Shown here one piece after another: positions 1 through 8,621 of a DNA stretch of 64,000 nt (within the stretch, counting starts at the first letter, position 1; every line of letters starts with the position of its first letter). This DNA is from Lysobacter enzymogenes (GTDB lineage: Bacteria; Pseudomonadota; Gammaproteobacteria; Xanthomonadales; Xanthomonadaceae): the NCBI RefSeq assembly GCF_900106525.1, contig NZ_FNOG01000014.1:30908-94907 (forward strand). Reading direction: 5' to 3'. The notes beneath the pieces were generated by a model that was not told where the DNA came from, did no database searches, and saw only the letters and a list, made by a program, of their open reading frames with translations. The position numbers were made by a program, and so were the translations under genes.

Positions 1-1386
1 GCTGGAACCCGGCGGCGTGCGCAGGATGTGATAGTCGGCGAAACCGCTGCCGTACAGACCGACCGTGCCCGACAGCGCGACATACACCGCCGGCTCGCCC
101 GGCGTCGCCCGCCCGCTGGCGTCGTACAGCGCCCATTCGCCGGCGCGGGTGCGCCGCTGCTGGCGCAGCAACCGCGCCAGCGCGATCAGCGCGGTGAGCG
201 CGACCAGCACGACCAGAAAGCCGACCGGCCGCTCGCGCGCGAGGCCGACGAAGATTTTGGCCGTTCCCAGCCCCGCCAGCGCCAGCAGCGGCGCGCTGCC
301 GAGCCAGCGCAGGCGCACGTCGGCAGCGTGGCTGAGCCACCAGCCCTTGCGCCGCAGCTGCGCGCCGATCGGCTCGTACACCCGCACCAGCGCCGCCAGC
401 GTGCGCGACAGGCTCTGCTCGCGCTCGGCCACCGCAGCCGCGTCGCGTACCGGCCGCGGCATCTGCGCCGCCTGCGCCTGCAGGCGCGCGGCGTCGATGC
501 GCAGCCAGACCCGGTCGAGACGTCCGGCCGCCTGCAGCGGCGCGCCGCTGTAGTCCAGCCCGAGCACGTCGCGATGCATCAGCTCGACCAGGGCCGCGTC
601 GGCGGCGCGTTCCGCCCCGCCGGCGAGGTAGGCCAGTTCGACCGAGTCCTCGACCTGGGCGGAGTTGCGCTGGTTCGGCCCACGCAGCGCGCGCTTGATC
701 GCAGTGCCGACCAGATACGCCCACGGCAGCGCCGCCAGGTACAGGATCAGGAAGCCGCCGCCGTAGAAATCCAGCGGATTCGGCGTGCCTTGCGCGCGCA
801 CGCAGGTCAGGTAGATCAGCGCCAGCGCGCCGCTGGCCAGCGACACCGCCAAGTAACCGCCGCGCGGCTCCGATTGCCAGGGCGACAGCAGGCGCTGGCC
901 CGCGCCAGCGCGCGCGGCCGGCGCTTTCGGCGCCGGCGGCGGCAGCGGCGGCGGCCACAGCAGCGGCGGCGGCTCGTCGAAAAAGCCCTGGTAGCTGGCG
1001 AGGGTCTGCCGGTACTGCGCCTGGTGGCGCGCGTCTTCGGCCTGCCCGCCCAGCGAGGGCGTGTGGTGCAGTTCGCGGCGCAGCACTTGCGGGCAGAAGC
1101 GCCCCCAGTAGTCGCGGGTGTCGGTGAGGTGGGCGTGCCAGACCTTGTCGATGCGCACGCTCGGGGTGACCGGATGGTCGGCGGCGACGGCGAGGAAGCA
1201 GAAACGCCGGTATTCCTCCAGCGCCGCCTCGGCGCCGGCGCGGTCGCAGCCCAGCGCATGCGCGACGCGGTCGAGGAAGGCCTCGGCCTCGTCGCCGCCG
1301 AAGCGGTACTCGCGCAGGCGCTGCCACAGCGCGCGCCGCTGCGCAGTCCATTCGACGTCGTGCTGCGCTTGGTCCGTTTCGTTCAT
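1..1386 (-). CDS. TIGR04222-like membrane protein with N-terminal glycine-rich/DUF1399-like domain (3' end outside window)
   Basis: The reading frame starts at ATG 1386 and stays open to the left edge, so the C-terminus is missing. The N-terminal ~110 residues resemble the DUF1399/glycine-rich domain: a YRRFCFLAV stretch is followed by VDxVWHxHLxxTRxYW-type residues (here RIDKVWHAHLTDTRDYWGRF). A Pro/Ala-rich spacer follows, then two hydrophobic segments, the second containing LDFYGGGFLILYLAALPW, which is like the TIGR04222 membrane region. The rest is soluble and reads through a region rich in Ala and Leu. Function is unknown for the family. It lies 38 bp downstream of the phospholipid-type operon and could be co-transcribed with it. 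The family assignment is from memory of motifs. Confidence 0.7.
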   Translation of the reverse strand, partial: MNETDQAQHDVEWTAQRRALWQRLREYRFGGDEAEAFLDRVAHALGCDRAGAEAALEEYRRFCFLAVAADHPVTPSVRIDKVWHAHLTDTRDYWGRFCPQVLRRELHHTPSLGGQAEDARHQAQYRQTLASYQGFFDEPPPLLWPPPLPPPAPKAPAARAGAGQRLLSPWQSEPRGGYLAVSLASGALALIYLTCVRAQGTPNPLDFYGGGFLILYLAALPWAYLVGTAIKRALRGPNQRNSAQVEDSVELAYLAGGAERAADAALVELMHRDVLGLDYSGAPLQAAGRLDRVWLRIDAARLQAQAAQMPRPVRDAAAVAEREQSLSRTLAALVRVYEPIGAQLRRKGWWLSHAADVRLRWLGSAPLLALAGLGTAKIFVGLARERPVGFLVVLVALTALIALARLLRQQRRTRAGEWALYDASGRATPGEPAVYVALSGTVGLYGSGFADYHILRTPPGSS

Positions 1387-1424
1387 GGCCTGGTCCTTCG
1401 GGCGTGCTGCACAGCGCGCGGAAA

Positions 1425-1880
1425 CTACGCGCTCCCCAGCGCGGCCAGCAACGCCGCGCTCTGCAGGATCACCAAACCGGCCTGTTTGCGCAACAGACCG
1501 CGCGCGCCGCGCCAACGCTCGGGCCAGCCGCGGGTCGCCGCAGCCGGCTTGCGCAGGCCGAGCGTGGCCAGCGCGGCGTCGAGCCGGGCGGCGCCGCCGT
1601 CCGCATCGGCCTGCGCGTGCGCGGCCAGCGCCTGCAGCAGGCGCGCATCGAAATCCACACGCACGGCGTAGTAAAGCTGCAGCAACCCGGCCGCCGCCGC
1701 GAACCACAGCGCCGGGCGCCAGCCGCTCAGGCCAGCCGCCTCGAACAGGCCCAGCCAGGCCAGCGCCGTCAGCACCAGCGAGGCCGCGCACAAGGTCCGG
1801 CCCTGCGCCAGCAAGGCCGCCATCGCGCGCAATTCGAACGCGCCGAACCCGGCGACGGGCGGCAGGCCGGGCGCGCTCAT
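1425..1880 (-). CDS. Small membrane protein of unknown function, last gene of the lipid operon
   Basis: A 151-residue protein starting MSAPGLPPVAGFGAFE. Its ATG overlaps the TGA of the upstream PAP2/phosphatase gene (ATGA arrangement), indicating translational coupling. It has two hydrophobic helices in the first 75 residues (around AASLVLTALAWLGLF and LWFAAAAGLLQLYYAV), an Ala-rich amphipathic middle, and a third hydrophobic segment at the C-terminus. I do not recognise a named family. Its conserved-looking position suggests an accessory to the membrane enzymes encoded upstream, but that is inference. Confidence 0.75.
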   Translation of the reverse strand: MSAPGLPPVAGFGAFELRAMAALLAQGRTLCAASLVLTALAWLGLFEAAGLSGWRPALWFAAAAGLLQLYYAVRVDFDARLLQALAAHAQADADGGAARLDAALATLGLRKPAAATRGWPERWRGARGLLRKQAGLVILQSAALLAALGSA

Positions 1881-3238
1881 GCGCGCTGCGTTCCGAGCCC
1901 GTGCGCCGCCGGCGCGGGCGCCGCGCTCAACGCCTGCAGCGCGCGCAGGTGCGGCGCGCGCAACACCACGGCCGGACGCGCACGGCGCAGCATCGCCACC
2001 GCCTCGTCCACGCTCGCCGCGCGGCCGCTGCGCAGCAGCCATGCGGCCACCGCCGCGGCGCTGCGCGAATAGCCCAGGGCGCAGCACACCAACAGCTCGC
2101 CGCGCCCCTGCCGCTGCGCGATCGCCTCGGCCGCCTCGCTGAGCTGCTGCGGCGTCGGCGCGACCAGATCGAGCATCGGCCGCACCGCATCGTCCGCGCG
2201 CGCATCGGCCAGCGACAACTCGGCGCTGACGTCCACCACCGCGGCGAAGCGCTCGCGCTCGCCGCGGCCGGGAATGCGGCCGAGCCAGACCCCGTCGGCG
2301 ATCGCCACCGGCTGCGGCGCGCGCCGCGTCCACAGCCGCGAATTGATCCAGGCTGCGAGCAGGTACGGCGCGAACAGCCAGCATGCGGCCACGCTCAGGC
2401 GGCCGTCGTCGCGCTTCTGGAAGCCGGCCGGCCCGAGCAGCGCGTAGTTCAGCGCGACCAGCGCCAGCGACGACGCCGGCCACCACAGCCACAGCGCCCA
2501 GCCACCGAGCGCGCCCGCACTCAGCGCCGCGGCCGCCCACGCGCACAACGCCGCGCCGCCCAGGTACAGCGCCGCCAGCGTCCAGCGCTTGGAATCGCGC
2601 GCCAACGCCGCATCGCGCCACGGCGCGCGGATGCGCTCGGGCCACAGCCACACGCACAGCCAACCGGCCAGCAAGCCGGTCGGAACATCGATGAAGTGAT
2701 GCTGGAACGTCGTCAGCACCGACACCCCGATCAGCGCGAACCAGCCGTGCAGCAGCCAGCGCCACGCCCCGCTCAAGTGATGGGCGAAGCGCACCCACAG
2801 TACGATCAGCAGCACGATGTGCAGCGACGGCGCCTGGTTGTAGGGTTTGTCGAAGCCCAGCAGCACGTCGAACAACCAGCCGAACACGCCGTCGCTGTCC
2901 GGCCGCACGAAGCTGTAGCGCAGCGGCCACAGCAGGAAGCAGCTCACCGCGACCACCTGCGCGGTCAACAGGCGCAGCGCCTGGGTGTCGAGCTCGCGGC
3001 GGTCGCGGCAGACGAACAGCGAGATGCCGTAGAACAGGTCGATCGACCAGTACGGCACGATGGTCCAGGCCCAGAACGGAATCGCCCGCTCCCAGGCGAA
3101 GGCCAGGCTCGGCACGTCCGCGCGCGCGGCCGCGACCGAGTTGGCGTAGCCGTAGCTGGCGAAGAACAGCGGCCCCAGCAGCAACAGCCACAGCGCCGCG
3201 CGCCCCCACGGGCGCCGCGCCCTGCCGGCGGCGGTCAT
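1877..3238 (-). CDS. PAP2 phosphatase / dual-specificity phosphatase fusion protein
   Basis: A 453-residue integral membrane protein. The N-terminal ~300 residues form a multi-helix PAP2 (phosphatidic acid phosphatase type 2) domain with PSLH in place of the usual PSGH and a downstream HHFIDVPTG (HxxxD) motif. The C-terminal ~150 residues form a protein-tyrosine/dual-specificity phosphatase domain with the P-loop CCALGYSRS, keeping the catalytic Cys and Arg. The His that normally precedes the Cys is a Cys here. The start overlaps the stop of the hydrolase/methyltransferase gene by 4 nt and the end overlaps the next gene. The fusion is a known architecture beside CDP-alcohol phosphatidyltransferases. 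It probably removes phosphate from a lipid or lipid intermediate; the substrate is unknown. Confidence 0.85.
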   Translation of the reverse strand: MTAAGRARRPWGRAALWLLLLGPLFFASYGYANSVAAARADVPSLAFAWERAIPFWAWTIVPYWSIDLFYGISLFVCRDRRELDTQALRLLTAQVVAVSCFLLWPLRYSFVRPDSDGVFGWLFDVLLGFDKPYNQAPSLHIVLLIVLWVRFAHHLSGAWRWLLHGWFALIGVSVLTTFQHHFIDVPTGLLAGWLCVWLWPERIRAPWRDAALARDSKRWTLAALYLGGAALCAWAAAALSAGALGGWALWLWWPASSLALVALNYALLGPAGFQKRDDGRLSVAACWLFAPYLLAAWINSRLWTRRAPQPVAIADGVWLGRIPGRGERERFAAVVDVSAELSLADARADDAVRPMLDLVAPTPQQLSEAAEAIAQRQGRGELLVCCALGYSRSAAAVAAWLLRSGRAASVDEAVAMLRRARPAVVLRAPHLRALQALSAAPAPAAHGLGTQRA

Positions 3239-5025
3239 TGCGCGACCCGCTGCGCCATCGACACGGTGAAGATGCCCCAGCGGTCGATGCGCTGGTCGAC
3301 CTTGACGAAGCCGGCCGCGCGCACCAGCTCGTCCATCTCCTGCTGGCTGCGCCGGCGCATCACCCAGGCCGCGCCGCCGCGGTGGCTGGTCAGCGCGCGG
3401 GCGATGAATTCCAGCTGCGGATGCCAGGGCTGGCCGGTGTAGACCAGGAACCCGCCCGGCGGCACCGCCGCGGCCAAGCCGTCGAGCGAGCGCCGCACCT
3501 GATCGTTGTCGGGGAACAGTTCGTACAGGCCCGAGACCACCGCCAGGGTCGGCTTCGGGTCCAGCGCCGCCAGCGCGTTGCGGTCGAACGCATCGCCCTG
3601 GTCGAAGCGGGCGATCGCGCCGGCCTGCAGTTCTTCGATCAGGGCGCGGCCCTTGTCGACGTTGAGCGGGCTGTAGTCGCGCAAACGCACGCTGTCGGCG
3701 TGCGCGCCCTCGCCGGCCAGCGCTTCCAGCGCGTAGCGGCCGTGGCCGGCGGCGATGTCGACCGCGTGCACCGGCAACCCGGCCTCGCGCAGCCGGCGCA
3801 TCGCCTCGCGCAGCAGCTCGTGCAGATGCAGGCGGCGCACGCGGATGCCGCGCCAGCCGATGGCTTCGAGATAATTGCGGTCGACCATGCGCCCGAGCGG
3901 GCCGCCGCCGCGGGCCTCGTTGCGATACACGTAATCCAGGCTGCTGCCCGAATCGAAGCCGGTGTCCAGGCCCAGGCGGATGCCTTCGGACATCGTGCCG
4001 CCGAAGCGCAAACCTGCGCGCACGAAGCGCCAGTGCAGATCCGCCAGCGACCAGCGCTGCGGCGGCCACGCCAGCTTTTCCGACTCCTCGAAGCTCGGCC
4101 CGCGCTTGTGCGCCTGGCTGAGGTCGGCGCGGCTCAGCGGTTCGGCGAAACGCGCCTGCACGAACGCGCGGATGCGGTTGACCGCGGCGACGCGGCCCTT
4201 CTCGCCGAGGGTGTCGTGGAAGAAATCCGCCAGCAGGTGGCGTTCCTTGATCGCGCTGCCCAGGCGCTCGTAGAACCGGTCCTGCGGGCCGCGGTGGACG
4301 ACGAAATCGGCGCCGGAGACCAACAGCTGCGTCGGCACCGTAATCGCCTGCGCATCGGCGACGATGCGGTCGGCCGCCTCGTACAAGCCCAGCAGCACCC
4401 GCACCGAAATCGGCCGCGCGATCAGCGGGTCGGTGCGATAGCTGCGCACGCGCTCTTCGTCGTGGGTCAGCCATTGCGGCTTGACGTAGCTGTTGACGAA
4501 GAAATTGCCGCGCAGCTTCTGCATCAGCGCCAGGCCCGGCCGCGCCAGCGGCACGTACAGCTTGACCTTGAACGCCGGCGAGGCCAGCACCAGCGCGCGC
4601 AGGCGCGGGGCGTAATCGTGGACCCAGGTCGCCGCGACCACGGCGCCGACGCTTTGCGCGATGAGCGCGATGTTTTCGACCTCCACGCCGTGCTTGTCGC
4701 GGATGTGCGCGATGAAGCGGTCGAGATCGCGCACCAGCGCTTCGAACCCGGGCGCGTCGCCGCGCTCGCCGGGCGAGCGGCCGTTGCCGCGCGCGTCCCA
4801 GGCGAAGAAATCGCAGTCTTCCAGGCCCAGCTCCGGCACCAGATGCTCGACCCGGCCCGAATGCTCGTGGCCGCGATGCAGCAGCACCACCGCCTTGCGC
4901 GCGCCGACGCTGGCCTGGCTGGCCGGCCAATGCCGGTAGAACAGCTCGGCGCCGTCGAAGCTGGCGAACCAGCGCTCTTCGGCCGCGCGCGCGCCGCCGG
5001 ACTTGACCACGACTTCCTCGTTCAT
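3235..5025 (-). CDS. Bifunctional alpha/beta hydrolase / class I SAM-dependent methyltransferase
   Basis: A 596-residue two-domain protein. Residues ~20-290 are an alpha/beta hydrolase of the lysophospholipase type, with LLHRGHEHSGR at the oxyanion strand, FFAWDARGNGRSPG, and the nucleophile elbow AQSVGAV. Residues ~370-590 are a Rossmann-type methyltransferase with motif I VDIAAGHGRYALEAL and the acidic DYSPLNVDKG region. The start ATG overlaps the stop of the CDP-alcohol phosphatidyltransferase gene, and its own stop overlaps the next start, so the four genes look translationally coupled. The family is annotated exactly as this fusion in relatives. Substrate is unknown; a lipid ester and its product are plausible given the neighbours. 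Confidence 0.88.
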   Translation of the reverse strand: MNEEVVVKSGGARAAEERWFASFDGAELFYRHWPASQASVGARKAVVLLHRGHEHSGRVEHLVPELGLEDCDFFAWDARGNGRSPGERGDAPGFEALVRDLDRFIAHIRDKHGVEVENIALIAQSVGAVVAATWVHDYAPRLRALVLASPAFKVKLYVPLARPGLALMQKLRGNFFVNSYVKPQWLTHDEERVRSYRTDPLIARPISVRVLLGLYEAADRIVADAQAITVPTQLLVSGADFVVHRGPQDRFYERLGSAIKERHLLADFFHDTLGEKGRVAAVNRIRAFVQARFAEPLSRADLSQAHKRGPSFEESEKLAWPPQRWSLADLHWRFVRAGLRFGGTMSEGIRLGLDTGFDSGSSLDYVYRNEARGGGPLGRMVDRNYLEAIGWRGIRVRRLHLHELLREAMRRLREAGLPVHAVDIAAGHGRYALEALAGEGAHADSVRLRDYSPLNVDKGRALIEELQAGAIARFDQGDAFDRNALAALDPKPTLAVVSGLYELFPDNDQVRRSLDGLAAAVPPGGFLVYTGQPWHPQLEFIARALTSHRGGAAWVMRRRSQQEMDELVRAAGFVKVDQRIDRWGIFTVSMAQRVAQ

Positions 5026-5693
5026 TCCCGCTCTCCTTGTCGAACCTTCGCCGCATCCTTGCCCGCATCCCGAGCGGCGCCGGGCGCGGCATCATGCCGC
5101 AAACCGGCGCGCACGCGGCGGACCACCGTCCATGCGCACAGCATCGAAGCCAGCACCAGCACCAGCTCGACCGGCCACGCCGAAATCCATCCCAACGCCA
5201 GCGCCAGCCCCAGCGCGCCGATCACGAAGGCGCGGTCGCTCTTGCCCATCGGCCCGTCGTAGCGCCGCGGCGCGCCGACCATGAGCCCGAGCACGCCGGC
5301 GTATTCGGTCAGCGCCGCCAGCAGCACGAACGCCAGCAGCGGCGCCGCGTGCAGCCCGGCCACCGCCAGCAGCGACAGGTACAGCGCGCTGTCGGAGACC
5401 ACATCGCACAATTCGTTGAGGTAGGCGCCCAGCCGCGATTGCTGGCCGAACTCGCGCGCCAGCATGCCGTCGATGGCGTTCAGGGCCATGCGCGCGAACA
5501 TCCACAACGGCAGCAGCGCGAACAGCCACGGCCGCTGCGGCGCGCCCCAGTACACCAGCGCGGCCGCCGCCAGCGACACCAGCGCAGCGGCGACGGTGAC
5601 CTGGTTGGCGCTGACGCCGGCGGCGTACAACCGCCGCACCAGCGGCCGCAACAGATCCTGGAAGCGTCCTTTCAAAGCATAGATCGAGGCCAT
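5022..5693 (-). CDS. CDP-alcohol phosphatidyltransferase family protein
   Basis: A 223-residue membrane protein with about six hydrophobic segments. Such enzymes transfer a phosphatidyl group from CDP-diacylglycerol to an alcohol, or an alcohol phosphate to a lipid, in the inner membrane. The signature region reads NAIDGMLAR, then eight residues, then GAYLNELCD. The usual D-xxDG-xxAR-x8-GxxxDxxxD therefore has Asn at the first and third Asp positions. It is the promoter-proximal gene of a four-gene overlapping set. The precise product cannot be told; this is not a standard PgsA or PssA by length and neighbours. A C-terminal Ala/Lys/Arg tail is charged and probably cytoplasmic. Confidence 0.85.
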   Translation of the reverse strand: MASIYALKGRFQDLLRPLVRRLYAAGVSANQVTVAAALVSLAAAALVYWGAPQRPWLFALLPLWMFARMALNAIDGMLAREFGQQSRLGAYLNELCDVVSDSALYLSLLAVAGLHAAPLLAFVLLAALTEYAGVLGLMVGAPRRYDGPMGKSDRAFVIGALGLALALGWISAWPVELVLVLASMLCAWTVVRRVRAGLRHDAAPGAARDAGKDAAKVRQGERE

Positions 5694-5941
5694 CGTTACC
5701 CGTCTTCGTCCTTACTCGGCACGCCCGGCGATGGGGCGCCGCCGACAGCTTAGCCGCTGCGCGCGCGGATGCGCGCCGGCGCGGCCGCGGCGGCGCGGGT
5801 TTCGCCCGGGTATCGCCACAGTGGCCCGGCCGGGACGCGCGGCGGCACCTGCGCGCCTGCGTTGTGCCAAAGGCGGCCGCAAATGGGCGCCCGTTCGCGT
5901 CCGTACCGCCCTGAACGGGCGGCCCGGGCGCCGCGCGCGGC

Positions 5942-5947
5942 TATAAT
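5942..5947 (+). promoter_or_regulatory. Possible -10 element upstream of purH
   Basis: A perfect TATAAT stands 32 bp before the purH ATG, in an otherwise GC-only region. No good -35 hexamer is found 16-18 bp upstream. The 286-bp gap between the lipid operon and purH (5694-5979) otherwise holds GC-rich sequence without a recognisable gene. Confidence 0.35.
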
Positions 5948-5979
5948 TCCGGCGCCCTTCCGCTGCCCTCCTCCCCGCA

Positions 5980-7584
5980 ATGACCTCCGAGCTTCCGACC
6001 GGCCGACCGGTCCCGGCGTCTCAGCCGGTACGCATCCGTCGTGCCTTGTTGTCCGTGTCCGACAAGACCGGCCTGATCGAACTCGCCCGCGCCCTGGCCG
6101 CGCACGGCGTCGAACTGCTGTCCACCGGCGGCACCGCCAAAGCCATCCGCGACGCCGGCCTGGCCGTGCGCGACGTGGCCGAGGTCACCGGCTTCCCGGA
6201 AATGATGGACGGCCGGGTCAAGACCCTGCACCCGCTGGTGCACGGCGGCCTGCTCGGCCGCGCCGGGCTCGACGAGGCGGTGATGGCGCAGCACGGCATC
6301 GGCGCGATCGACTTGCTGGTGCTGAACCTGTATCCGTTCGAGAAAGTCTCGGCCGACCCGGCCAGCTCGTTCGAGGACGTGATCGAGAACATCGACATCG
6401 GCGGCCCGGCCATGCTGCGCTCGGCGGCGAAGAACTTCGCCCGCGTCGCGGTCGCCACCGACCCGGGCCAGTACGGCGAGCTCATCGCCGAACTCGACGG
6501 CCACGACGGCGCGCTCTCGGCCAAGACCCGCTTCTCTTTGTCGGTGGCCGCGTTCAACCGCGTCGCCCAGTACGACGCGGCGATCAGCAATCACCTGTCG
6601 GCCATCGGCGCAGACGGCGGCAAGCTCGAATTCCCGGCCCAGCACAACGCCAGCTACGTCAAGGTCATGGACCTGCGCTACGGCGAGAACCCGCACCAGA
6701 GCGGCGCGTTCTACCGCGACGCGCAGCCGCTGCCGGGCGCGCTGGCCAGCTTCGTCCAGCTGCAGGGCAAGGAGCTGAGCTACAACAACCTCGCCGACGC
6801 CGACGCGGCCTGGGAATGCGTGCGCCAGTTCGAGCGCCCGGCCTGCGTGATCGTCAAGCACGCCAACCCCTGCGGCGTGGCCGAAGGCGTGGCCTGCGGC
6901 GACGCGTACGAGCTGGCCTACGCCACCGACCCGACCTCGGCCTTCGGCGGCATCATCGCCTTCAACCGCACGCTGGATGCGGCCACCGCCAAGGCCATCC
7001 TCGACCGCCAGTTCGTCGAGGTGCTGATCGCGCCGGACTACGAGGACGCCGCGGTCGAATACGCCAAGAAGAAGGCCAACGTGCGGGTGCTGCGCATCCC
7101 CGGCGGCGACGGCCGCAACGCCCTGGATTTCAAGCGCATCGGCTCAGGGCTCCTGGTGCAGAGCGCGGACCTGCGCGAAGTCAGCCGCGACGAATTGAAG
7201 GTCGTGAGCAAGCTGGCGCCGACCGAAGCGCAACTGGCCGACCTGCTGTTCGCCTGGCGCGTGGCCAAGTTCGTCAAGTCCAACGCCATCGTCTACGCCC
7301 GCGACCATCGCAGCATCGGCATCGGCGCCGGGCAGATGAGCCGCGTGGTCAGCGCCAAGATCGCCGCGCTCAAGGCCGAAGAGGCCGGGTTGGTCGTGCC
7401 GGGTTCGGTGATGGCCTCCGATGCGTTCTTCCCGTTCCGCGACGGCATCGACGCGGCCGCGGCCGCCGGCGTCAAGGCGGTGATCCAGCCGGGCGGTTCG
7501 ATGCGCGACAACGAAGTCATCGCCGCGGCCGACGAACACGGCCTGGCGATGGTGTTCACCGGCGTGCGCCACTTCCGCCACTGA
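5980..7584 (+). CDS. purH: Bifunctional AICAR transformylase / IMP cyclohydrolase
   Basis: A 534-residue protein catalysing the last two steps of de novo purine synthesis: formylation of AICAR by 10-formyl-THF and ring closure to IMP. The N-terminal MGS-like cyclohydrolase domain has [22 protein letters not shown] and [15 protein letters not shown]. The C-terminal transformylase domain has [19 protein letters not shown] with the catalytic Lys and His, and [12 protein letters not shown]. The length matches the family (about 525-535). A 17-residue N-terminal extension before [15 protein letters not shown] may or may not be translated. purD lies 2.8 kb downstream on the same strand. Confidence 0.97.
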   Translation: MTSELPTGRPVPASQPVRIRRALLSVSDKTGLIELARALAAHGVELLSTGGTAKAIRDAGLAVRDVAEVTGFPEMMDGRVKTLHPLVHGGLLGRAGLDEAVMAQHGIGAIDLLVLNLYPFEKVSADPASSFEDVIENIDIGGPAMLRSAAKNFARVAVATDPGQYGELIAELDGHDGALSAKTRFSLSVAAFNRVAQYDAAISNHLSAIGADGGKLEFPAQHNASYVKVMDLRYGENPHQSGAFYRDAQPLPGALASFVQLQGKELSYNNLADADAAWECVRQFERPACVIVKHANPCGVAEGVACGDAYELAYATDPTSAFGGIIAFNRTLDAATAKAILDRQFVEVLIAPDYEDAAVEYAKKKANVRVLRIPGGDGRNALDFKRIGSGLLVQSADLREVSRDELKVVSKLAPTEAQLADLLFAWRVAKFVKSNAIVYARDHRSIGIGAGQMSRVVSAKIAALKAEEAGLVVPGSVMASDAFFPFRDGIDAAAAAGVKAVIQPGGSMRDNEVIAAADEHGLAMVFTGVRHFRH

Positions 7585-7627
7585 GCCGCCAGCGGCGCGG
7601 GCGCCACGCCCGCGCCGCACTCGCGCC

Positions 7628-8338
7628 ATGCCGCTGGAATTCAAACCCTATCCGCCGCCGGGCCAGCGCCAGCTCGGCCGCGAGCTGCTGCGCTCGCTGA
7701 CCCGCAAACTGATCGTGCTGGCGCTGCTGGCCGCGGTGCTGGTGCTGTGGGCCGGCTGGCAGTATTCGCGGCGGCAATCGGCCGACAGCGAAACCCTGGG
7801 CGATTACCGCATCAACGGCGACGCAGTCAGCGTGCTGCTGGTCCAGCCCGACGTCTCGCTCGACCTGGGCACCGGCCTGCGCGGCGATTACACCGCGCAA
7901 CTGGCGCGCGCGCTGGCGATGCAGTTCGAGCAACTGGGCTACCGCACTCGGTCGGTACCCGCGCGCAGCGACGAAGAACGTTTCGGCCAAGCCTCGCGCC
8001 TGGAAGACAAGGACGCGGCCATCGCCCATCAGGCGCAGATCGCGCAATCGCTGCGCGAAGCCGGCGCGCCGGTGCTGCGGGTGTCGCTGGACGGACTCGA
8101 CAACGACGGCGCGGTCGTCACTGCCCACCGCTACAAGGTCGAATTGCTCGACCCGCGCACCCTGCAGCCGTCGTGGCGCGCGGTGCTGACCTGGCGCGAA
8201 GGCCGCTCGCAGTCCATCGCCCTGCTCTGGCACCTGCGCCGCAACCGCCTGCCGCCGCCGTTGTGGGACAGCCTGGCGACGCTGGCGGTGGAGCGCATGC
8301 GCGAAGACGGCAAGCTGCCGTCCGGCACGATCCACTGA
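7628..8338 (+). CDS. Membrane-anchored hypothetical protein
   Basis: A 236-residue protein starting 43 bp after purH and probably co-transcribed with it. One transmembrane helix near residues 27-45 ([19 protein letters not shown]) follows a basic N-terminus, so the bulk should be periplasmic. The soluble part has mixed alpha/beta character, with segments such as [15 protein letters not shown] and [20 protein letters not shown] recognise no domain. A bundle of inverted repeats follows its stop codon. Confidence 0.8.
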   Translation: MPLEFKPYPPPGQRQLGRELLRSLTRKLIVLALLAAVLVLWAGWQYSRRQSADSETLGDYRINGDAVSVLLVQPDVSLDLGTGLRGDYTAQLARALAMQFEQLGYRTRSVPARSDEERFGQASRLEDKDAAIAHQAQIAQSLREAGAPVLRVSLDGLDNDGAVVTAHRYKVELLDPRTLQPSWRAVLTWREGRSQSIALLWHLRRNRLPPPLWDSLATLAVERMREDGKLPSGTIH

Positions 8339-8372
8339 ACACCGGCACCTCGCGCCTGCAGCCCTGCGCTTA

Positions 8373-8487
8373 CCGTCATTCCGGCGAAAGCCGGAACCCA
8401 TTTTGCTGTGGTCGTTGCTGTCGTGGTCCGCTACCTGGGTCACTGCGCAAAAATCAAAATGGGTTCCGGCTTTCGCCGGAATGACGG
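8373..8487. repeat. Perfect 33-nt inverted repeat, REP/MITE-like (GTCATTCC family)
   Basis: Arms 8373-8405 and 8455-8487 are exact reverse complements over 33 nt, separated by a 49-nt spacer. The outer part reads CCGTCATTCCGGCGAAAG. A related element, with imperfect arms, lies at 49403-49485. The pair fits the dispersed palindromic repeats common in this bacterial group. It sits between two convergent genes and may act as a bidirectional transcription stop. Confidence 0.85.
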
Positions 8488-8509
8488 CAGAGGGATGTCG
8501 GTCCGCTTC

Positions 8510-8608
8510 CTGTAGGAGCGGCGCGAGCCGCGACCGCGACATCGCAGCTGCGGCGCAAGTTTCGGCGTCGTTGCGGTGTCGCGGTCGCGGCTCGCGCCGC
8601 TCCTACAG
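8510..8608. repeat. Dispersed inverted repeat, CTGTAGGAGCG family (copy 1)
   Basis: The outer arms begin CTGTAGGAGCGGCGCGAG and end with its reverse complement; each arm is about 30 nt around a ~40-nt less conserved centre. The same family recurs at 11771, 20829, 35734, 35916, 39541 (rearranged) and 44002. All copies lie between genes, most often just beyond a stop codon. Confidence 0.88.
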
Positions 8609-8621
8609 GTAGTTTCCCGGC

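Noticed and set aside
28..1671. 547-codon plus-strand frame over the left edge
   Set aside because: Arg/Gln-rich shadow of the TIGR04222-like gene and its neighbour, which have membrane segments and recognisable motifs.
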